This document shows positions 58,918 to 64,000 of a DNA stretch of 64,000 nucleotides, one piece after another. The stretch lies in the NCBI GenBank assembly GCA_948567375.1, contig OX419761.1, positions 4,776,501 to 4,840,500 of the forward strand, in the 5' to 3' direction. The notes beneath the pieces were generated by a model. The model was not told where the DNA came from and ran no database searches. It saw only the letters and a list, made by a program, of their open reading frames with translations. Origin of the DNA: Lunularia cruciata (taxonomy: Eukaryota > Streptophyta > Marchantiopsida > Lunulariales > Lunulariaceae). Numbering within the stretch: position 1 is the stretch's first letter; each line of letters opens with the position of its first letter. The position numbers were made by a program, and so were the translations under genes.

Positions 58918-59871
58918 ATGGTGGAGGTTTTCAGCGTTCCTGCTTTCTTCATTCTCTTTCGTGAGACGCTGGAGGCGTCAATTATACTGTCAGTCATGTT
59001 GTCCTTGCTCAATAAAATCGTCGACGACAGGGCCGTGAGGCGGAAAATGCAGAAGCAGGTCTGGGGAGGAGTATTTGCAGGAATAGTACTGTCCCTCTGC
59101 GCTGCCGCTATTTTCCTCTCGCTCTACTATACAGTGGCGAAAAAGGCCTGGGATAGCTCAGAGTCTCTCTGGGAGGGGATTCTGGGCATGATTGCAGTCA
59201 TTCTCATCACCCTTATGGCTTTCTCCATGATCAGAATCGATACTTGGAGAGCCAAGTGGGAGAAAAAGCTAACCAAGGTCACCGTGGACACGGTACAAAA
59301 ACATGAGAGCGACGTTCTTCAGAGCACCAAGAGCAAGTACGCGCTCTTCCTCATTCCTTTCACCGTAGTAGTTCGTGAAGGTGTTGAGGCGGTTATTTTC
59401 CTGGGGGGTATTGGTCTCGAGGGTTCAGGCACTGCTTATCCTCTGGCTGCTGTTACCGGTGCTGCTTGTGGTATACTCGTCGGTTTTCTGCTTTACAAGG
59501 GAGGGAATAGTGTGGCATTCAAGTGGTTTCTGGGAGCTTCGACGCTTCTTCTTCTGGTAATTGCCGCTGGGCTCTTCTCCGGTTCTGTTCACGAGTTCGA
59601 GGAGTACACACAGAACGAAGACTTCGTTTGGCAGCTACATTGCTGCCACGAGGATAGCGATGGCATATGGAAGCTGCTGAATGCTGTGGTGGGATGGAGG
59701 GACGAGGCAACTGTGGGCACATTGACATCGTACTTCATATACTGGGGCTTCGTGATAGTAGCCTTGCTTGTGCTGCGAGTGAAGTGGAAACGAGATGCAG
59801 AGAGGGACGCAATCCGCGATGCCGGGGAAGCCCGAAACGCAGTTGCTGCCACTCGTGACTCTTCGGTCTAA
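58918..59871 (+). CDS. FTR1-family high-affinity iron permease, copy 1
   Basis: Intronless, 317 residues. FTR1/EfeU permeases carry ferric iron across the plasma membrane, in fungi paired with a multicopper ferroxidase. Both signature motifs are present: RETLEASIIL (residues 15-24, RExLE type) in the first membrane segment and REGVEAVIFL (about 153-162) in the fourth. About seven hydrophobic segments can be seen (near 5-30, 50-72, 86-105, 140-165, 175-195, 202-225, 272-292). The loop before the last segment holds a HEFEEY-type acidic stretch and CCHEDSDG. The tail is charged and cytosolic (KRDAERDAIRDAGEA). The start ATG 58918 is preceded by an in-range TATA box. No ferroxidase gene is visible nearby. 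Its presence points to a bryophyte, alga or fungus rather than a flowering plant; the neighbouring plant genes favour a bryophyte. Confidence 0.92.
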   Translation: MVEVFSVPAFFILFRETLEASIILSVMLSLLNKIVDDRAVRRKMQKQVWGGVFAGIVLSLCAAAIFLSLYYTVAKKAWDSSESLWEGILGMIAVILITLMAFSMIRIDTWRAKWEKKLTKVTVDTVQKHESDVLQSTKSKYALFLIPFTVVVREGVEAVIFLGGIGLEGSGTAYPLAAVTGAACGILVGFLLYKGGNSVAFKWFLGASTLLLLVIAAGLFSGSVHEFEEYTQNEDFVWQLHCCHEDSDGIWKLLNAVVGWRDEATVGTLTSYFIYWGFVIVALLVLRVKWKRDAERDAIRDAGEARNAVAATRDSSV

Positions 59872-59971
59872 AACTGTGAGAAAAAAACATCTACGCGTGG
59901 TTGATTTGAGCATTAAGCCAGCGGGTACCATCAAATCTTCAGAATGACTGCTGATCAAATGTGCTTCCCGA

Positions 59972-59977
59972 AATAAA
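59972..59977 (+). terminator. Possible polyadenylation signal of FTR1 copy 1
   Basis: AATAAA about 100 bp after the stop codon. Plant signals are degenerate, so this is only suggestive. Confidence 0.4.
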
Positions 59978-60318
59978 AGGTTCACGTTGAAGATCACGCC
60001 TCATTGTTGGCGGTGGGACCAATTTGATATATGCATCATAAAGTCGAAGAAATATCTGTCGGGGTGATCAAACTTATGTATAGAGAGTTCAATCCACATT
60101 CAAATGTAGATCGAACAGAAGTAAATCTACCCGGAAGCCTGGAAATCATCAAATTCAAGCCCTCCCTCTTGCAATCTTGTACCTGTCACAGGTCGGTAGC
60201 ACCTGACAGGTAGTGAGTGTTTTTACATCGTAGACTAGTGATTAGCTGTTACAATGGCGAAGAGTCCAGCCTGCCCAGATCTGCTTACACCACTAAGTCA
60301 TAGGTGCGGTAGGGTAGA
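59978..60318. other. Short intergenic stretch, nothing recognised
   Basis: Probable end of the FTR1 copy 1 transcript and spacer; no gene seen. Confidence 0.4.
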
Positions 60319-60450
60319 TTTCTCATATAGACTCTACTGGGGCTTAGCCCCATTTTACCTTTTTTTTTTTTTTTTTTTTCTCTCCCTTGTACGGCCTGAT
60401 GGGGTCTTCCCATCCTTCGTTTTTTCTACACGGTCGCCTTCTTCTTCACT
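60319..60450 (+). repeat. Dispersed short repeat, copy 3
   Basis: Longest copy: TAGACTCTACT, palindrome GGGGCTTAGCCCC, a T run of about 21, TCTCCCTTGTACGG, GGGGTCTTCCCATCC, CTACACGGTCGCC. Same parts and order as the reverse complement of 25214-25333. Confidence 0.82.
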
Positions 60451-63400
60451 AAGTCATTACTTTCCATGTTGATGTATCCCTCTCTAAACCGATCGGAGAA
60501 AGGTTTTATATGCGAATCAATTCGCTAGAAATACTGGAGATCAAAAAGGCAGATCGATTAATTAATTTTACATGACATTGTAAAGTTCATGACAGTGCCA
60601 CACATATACTCTACAGTGTGAACTACGCCCCTGAATAAAACAGAAGGGATCTTTCTGTGTTACCACTATCTTCAAAGCCATTGTCTTCACTGACATTTTG
60701 AATCCCTGATCCCGTTGAAGACTCCTAAAAGGTCGTCAAGACTTGCCTTTATGCGAAAGAGCCGTGTAGACCGACGTCCAGAGTTTTATGTTTCATAATT
60801 ATCTCAGTAGATTGTTTGAAATGTTTGGTATATCTATATAAAACTATATTTTAGAAATTTCTTTATATATATTAGGAATAATTCAATGATGTCGTATACT
60901 TTTGTCAAGGGTACAGGTTCTGTGATTCATGGTTGTCATCATTCAATCCATTGCAAAGATACATAGAACAATATTATTCTAGAAACTTCACCTTGAAGAT
61001 GAGATTCATGGTCAATAGTACCAAAACTCTAAGTACGAAGTAAAATCTGGAGTTTGTTCCATTCCAGGAGTAGCTTTCAATGTGCCAACACTACTCGTGC
61101 TTTATTTGTTCATCGATAACTAATTAGAATGAATAACTTCATTAAAGCTTTAATATATAGTTGTTCTCTAGAGTATTGTTTAGAGTACTGATTGAATGTC
61201 TTCCATTAGACTGCACTAATCTCAAAGATAGACAAGAATGGGAACTCTCGCCAAGCTAAGATAGACAGCAATAGGTACTATATCTACTCCGGGCTCGGTC
61301 CAATGCCATGCAGATTGATTCAGTCCGTCGTGTATGGGAATTTTACTATCAGGATTGTTAAGTTTTAAAGCTCATTACTGATCTTTAACCTGCTCCCCAA
61401 TTGTAATTTATACCAATTCGATGTATAACTAGCAGGCTATTTCCATCATGATCATGGAACAAGTTGATTCAAAATCATACTATGCATTCTGAAATCTTAC
61501 TGCTAAGGCATGAAGATGTCCACGAATGCAAATAAGAACCAAGTCTTTGCGAAAGCATGGTACTTTCCGGGCCCGTCAACCTTAATACTAGGGCTGAATC
61601 AGCTCAACCTGCTGGACACATCAGTTGAATGACACTGCTTGATGACGGTCACTCAAAATCCTTAATAATTTTCGACTGTTATAATTGTAGGGAAGCAAAA
61701 GCCTTTGGTAGAAAATGAAGATAACCCTTCAGGTGTAATTGTTGAAATGGAGTTTGACGAGCGCACGCGAGGACCAGAACCCACGCATGTTAGTATGATA
61801 ATTATCTAGTACTTCTATTTGCTCAATTATGGTCTATGAGACCCTATTTCTTATGCAGTTCTCCATACTCCAAACCAAACCTATATTCAGCACGAAGCTT
61901 TTCAATGACTGTAGGATGTTGTTTTGTTTCTCCAAAGTTGGCCAATATCGACCACTAGCACCTGTATCCATATTATACCAAGTGTATCAAACGTAGGATA
62001 TATTTGTCCTTATGTACGAAGGTCGAATGCAGCACCGGGATGAGATAAGCATCTAGAGTAGAGGTTGCACCAGTAGCAAATGGTATTCTATCCGGAGGAA
62101 AATGAAGCTTCAATCCTCAGTACCGTATTGCCTTTTGTTTTCCAGAAATTGTATGTTTCTAATTACCTTTTACCACTCACTAGATATGAAATTTTGTTCA
62201 TAACAAAGTTTGTACAAGTTGATCTTCAAAATCATAATGAAGGTGCATCACAAAGCTTGCTGAAATTGCGCCCGTGGGTTAGCGCCAACCACAAGGCAGC
62301 ATCAAGCATAAAGTTGCCCATGGAGAGATTCGGACCTCACAGCTGCAGTTGCAAAGGGAGTGAATCATGCCATATCTAGTAGGGGAGCCAAGAGTTGACC
62401 ATTAGATTAGTACTCATAAGTATGCCTGCAGCCCTACTTAGCAATCGCCGTCTATGACGCACTTCAGACAAAAGGTTTTCGACGCACATAATCCAGTACA
62501 GCTGAAAAGCTGAAAGCGTCCTAATTTAAAAGGTAATATGAAAATAAAATGTCAATTCTGGAAAGTGCATGGTGCTTTTGGTTACCCATACCCTAGAGTG
62601 ATAAAGGACGGAGGTCTAATCAGAAGGCCCACAAAATCTCCTCTTTGGATTCAAACATGCAGTTCACAAGGTTAGCACACGTCCATGGCAACAAGTAGCA
62701 CTAGTAGAGTCAACGGAATAGTCATTACTGACCGAGTTGAAGCTTGTCTCGATGAGCCCGAAGACCTATCCGAGCAGGGATTGGGGTGGGCTTCTTCCGG
62801 GCACGTGGATTCCAGACAGGCTTCAATTGGCGCTGTTGAGGCAACCACAGGGTATTACAAGATAGATCCTCCCCAAAAGATTATGCCAAGATCAACACCT
62901 GTACTGTTCAAGGGATTCTGATCCAGGATTGACAATAGGATAGTTTTAGCCTTTGGACGGTCTCCACAGAGAATCCATCTCCTGCAATTGTAGTGAATGC
63001 TCATCATAACCTTTTTTCATGATCTGTCCAAAAGCATAAGTCCTTCCTTTGCTTTTGCATCGCAATATTTCTTCATGGTTAGAAAGAGGAGGAAAAATCC
63101 ATGATTATATTGTCTTTGAAAGAAGCATGAAAGCATGTTTATCATTGGGGCACCGTGTGTTCTACTTCAGGTTATTGGCGCTAAATGAAAGCAAAATGAA
63201 TGCTTGTTTAATATCGATGTCTAAGACTACTGAGAAGGTATGGTGTTGGGCTAAAGTTTGTAAGAAGAATGTGAATACATCATAGAACAACTGGACAAAG
63301 ACTTGCAGCTCCACATGATCGTCTCACGTAAACACTAATTTTGAGGAGAGAGTAAAGAGATTGTTGCATGCCGCACGATTCAAGAAACTAATCCTGAATG

Positions 63401-63621
63401 ACATATGAAAGCTTAGCTGATGACAAAAACTGAAATATCTAATGCACGATTGTGCAAGAATGGAAAAATGCCGTGGGGCTCCTACAGGTGAAATCTGGTC
63501 TGGCACGTGCTCGCTGTGTGCCGAGCTCTTTCTAGCAGGCGCTAGACACAGTCCCTAAGTGAGCAGTTTATGCCTCATATACTCACGGGTCTTCTCGACC
63601 TCATCTCAGTTGCAACACTGG
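60451..63621. other. Intergenic between the FTR1 copies, no gene recognised
   Basis: No open frame with a recognised domain (78 codons at 62685-62921 and 99 codons at 62080-62379 are unassigned). The last 100 bp resemble the upstream region of FTR1 copy 1. Confidence 0.45.
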
Positions 63622-63628
63622 TATAAAA
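63622..63628 (+). promoter_or_regulatory. TATA box of FTR1 copy 2
   Basis: TATAAAA in the context ACTGGTATAAAAGTGT, about 200 bp before the start codon, the same context as copy 1. Confidence 0.75.
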
Positions 63629-63823
63629 GTGTATGGTGTTCGTGCATTCAGTGTACCTCATATCGAGTTCCCTTCCACCATCCTCGAGGTGCTCTGAGCA
63701 CTCCAGAATTCAGTTAATGTATTTGAATTCAGGTGACCTTGCTACAAAGTTGGAGTAAGCCTTGTCTTACGAATTCAGCTTGATTTCTAGACTCTAGTCT
63801 CAATCAGCTGAAAACACGCCAAG

Positions 63824-64000
63824 ATGGTTGAGGTTTTCAGTGTGCCGGCATACTTCATACTCTTCCGGGAGACACTGGAAGCGTCAATCATCCTGTCGGT
63901 TATGATGTCCTTACTCAACAAGATTGTAGAAGACAGGGCCATGAGACGGAGAATGCAGAAGCAAGTCTGGGGTGGAGTTTTTGCAGGAGTAGCCGTGTCA
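63824..64000 (+). CDS. FTR1-family iron permease, copy 2 (3' end outside window)
   Basis: The first 59 codons are in the window. Nearly identical to copy 1, with MVEVFSVPAYFILFRETLEA at the start and the same RExLE motif. Differences are conservative (for example Ala-Tyr for Ala-Phe, Val-Glu-Asp for Val-Asp-Asp). Same strand, about 4.9 kb downstream of copy 1, so a tandem duplication; the promoter was copied too. Confidence 0.92.
   Translation, partial: MVEVFSVPAYFILFRETLEASIILSVMMSLLNKIVEDRAMRRRMQKQVWGGVFAGVAVS

Noticed and set aside
58918-59871. FTR1 as bacterial or fungal contamination
   Set aside because: Two tandem copies with eukaryotic TATA boxes lie in continuous sequence with plant genes and plant retroelements.

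Overview
The window looks like nuclear DNA of a land plant, most likely a moss or another bryophyte. It has two intron-bearing plant-type genes (an organellar-type adenylate kinase and Mediator subunit 17). It also has LTR retrotransposons, one with the plant initiator-Met-tRNA primer site, and a tandem pair of intronless FTR1-type iron permease genes, which flowering plants are not known for. The taxon is an inference; nothing in the sequence fixes the species.

Layout. 1-1212 holds the first three exons (minus strand) of an adenylate kinase that runs off the left edge. 1.2-7.7 kb is intergenic, with scattered copies of a short repeat. 7.7-20.05 kb is a three-level nest. A plus-strand LTR (type B) was hit by a minus-strand Ty3/gypsy element (C'), and the 3' LTR of C' was hit by a 10-kb minus-strand element, here called A. 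20-29.7 kb has no recognisable gene. 29.7-33.9 kb carries MED17 in eight exons on the minus strand. 33.9-36.3 kb is AT-rich. 36.3-50.9 kb is a second retroelement block: a plus-strand copy of family A (A'), split by an almost complete chromodomain gypsy element B, then joined inside gag to a 5'-truncated gypsy element C. 51-58.6 kb has only old repeats. 58.9-64 kb has FTR1 copy 1 and the start of FTR1 copy 2.

Element A is the standout. Its gag, protease, cytosine-5 DNA methyltransferase, reverse transcriptase, RNase H, DDE integrase and a C-terminal PHD finger all lie in one reading frame over about 7.3 kb. That pairs a DNA-methylation writer with a chromatin reader in the place where chromoviruses carry a chromodomain. 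Its ends are not two equal LTRs. The order is A1 - coding - B1 - A2 - B2, the split-direct-repeat layout known from tyrosine-recombinase retroelements, yet the element encodes a DDE integrase and is flanked by a short target duplication. The frame is broken only by TAG and TGA codons. Wherever a counterpart can be judged these mostly replace Gln (CAG) or Arg (CGA), the pattern expected from C-to-T decay at CHG and CG sites. The second copy, A', repeats both the 5' layout and the decay pattern.

What is seen directly: motifs, frames, repeats and target duplications. What is inferred: activity, the route of replication, and the link between the encoded methyltransferase and the decay pattern.
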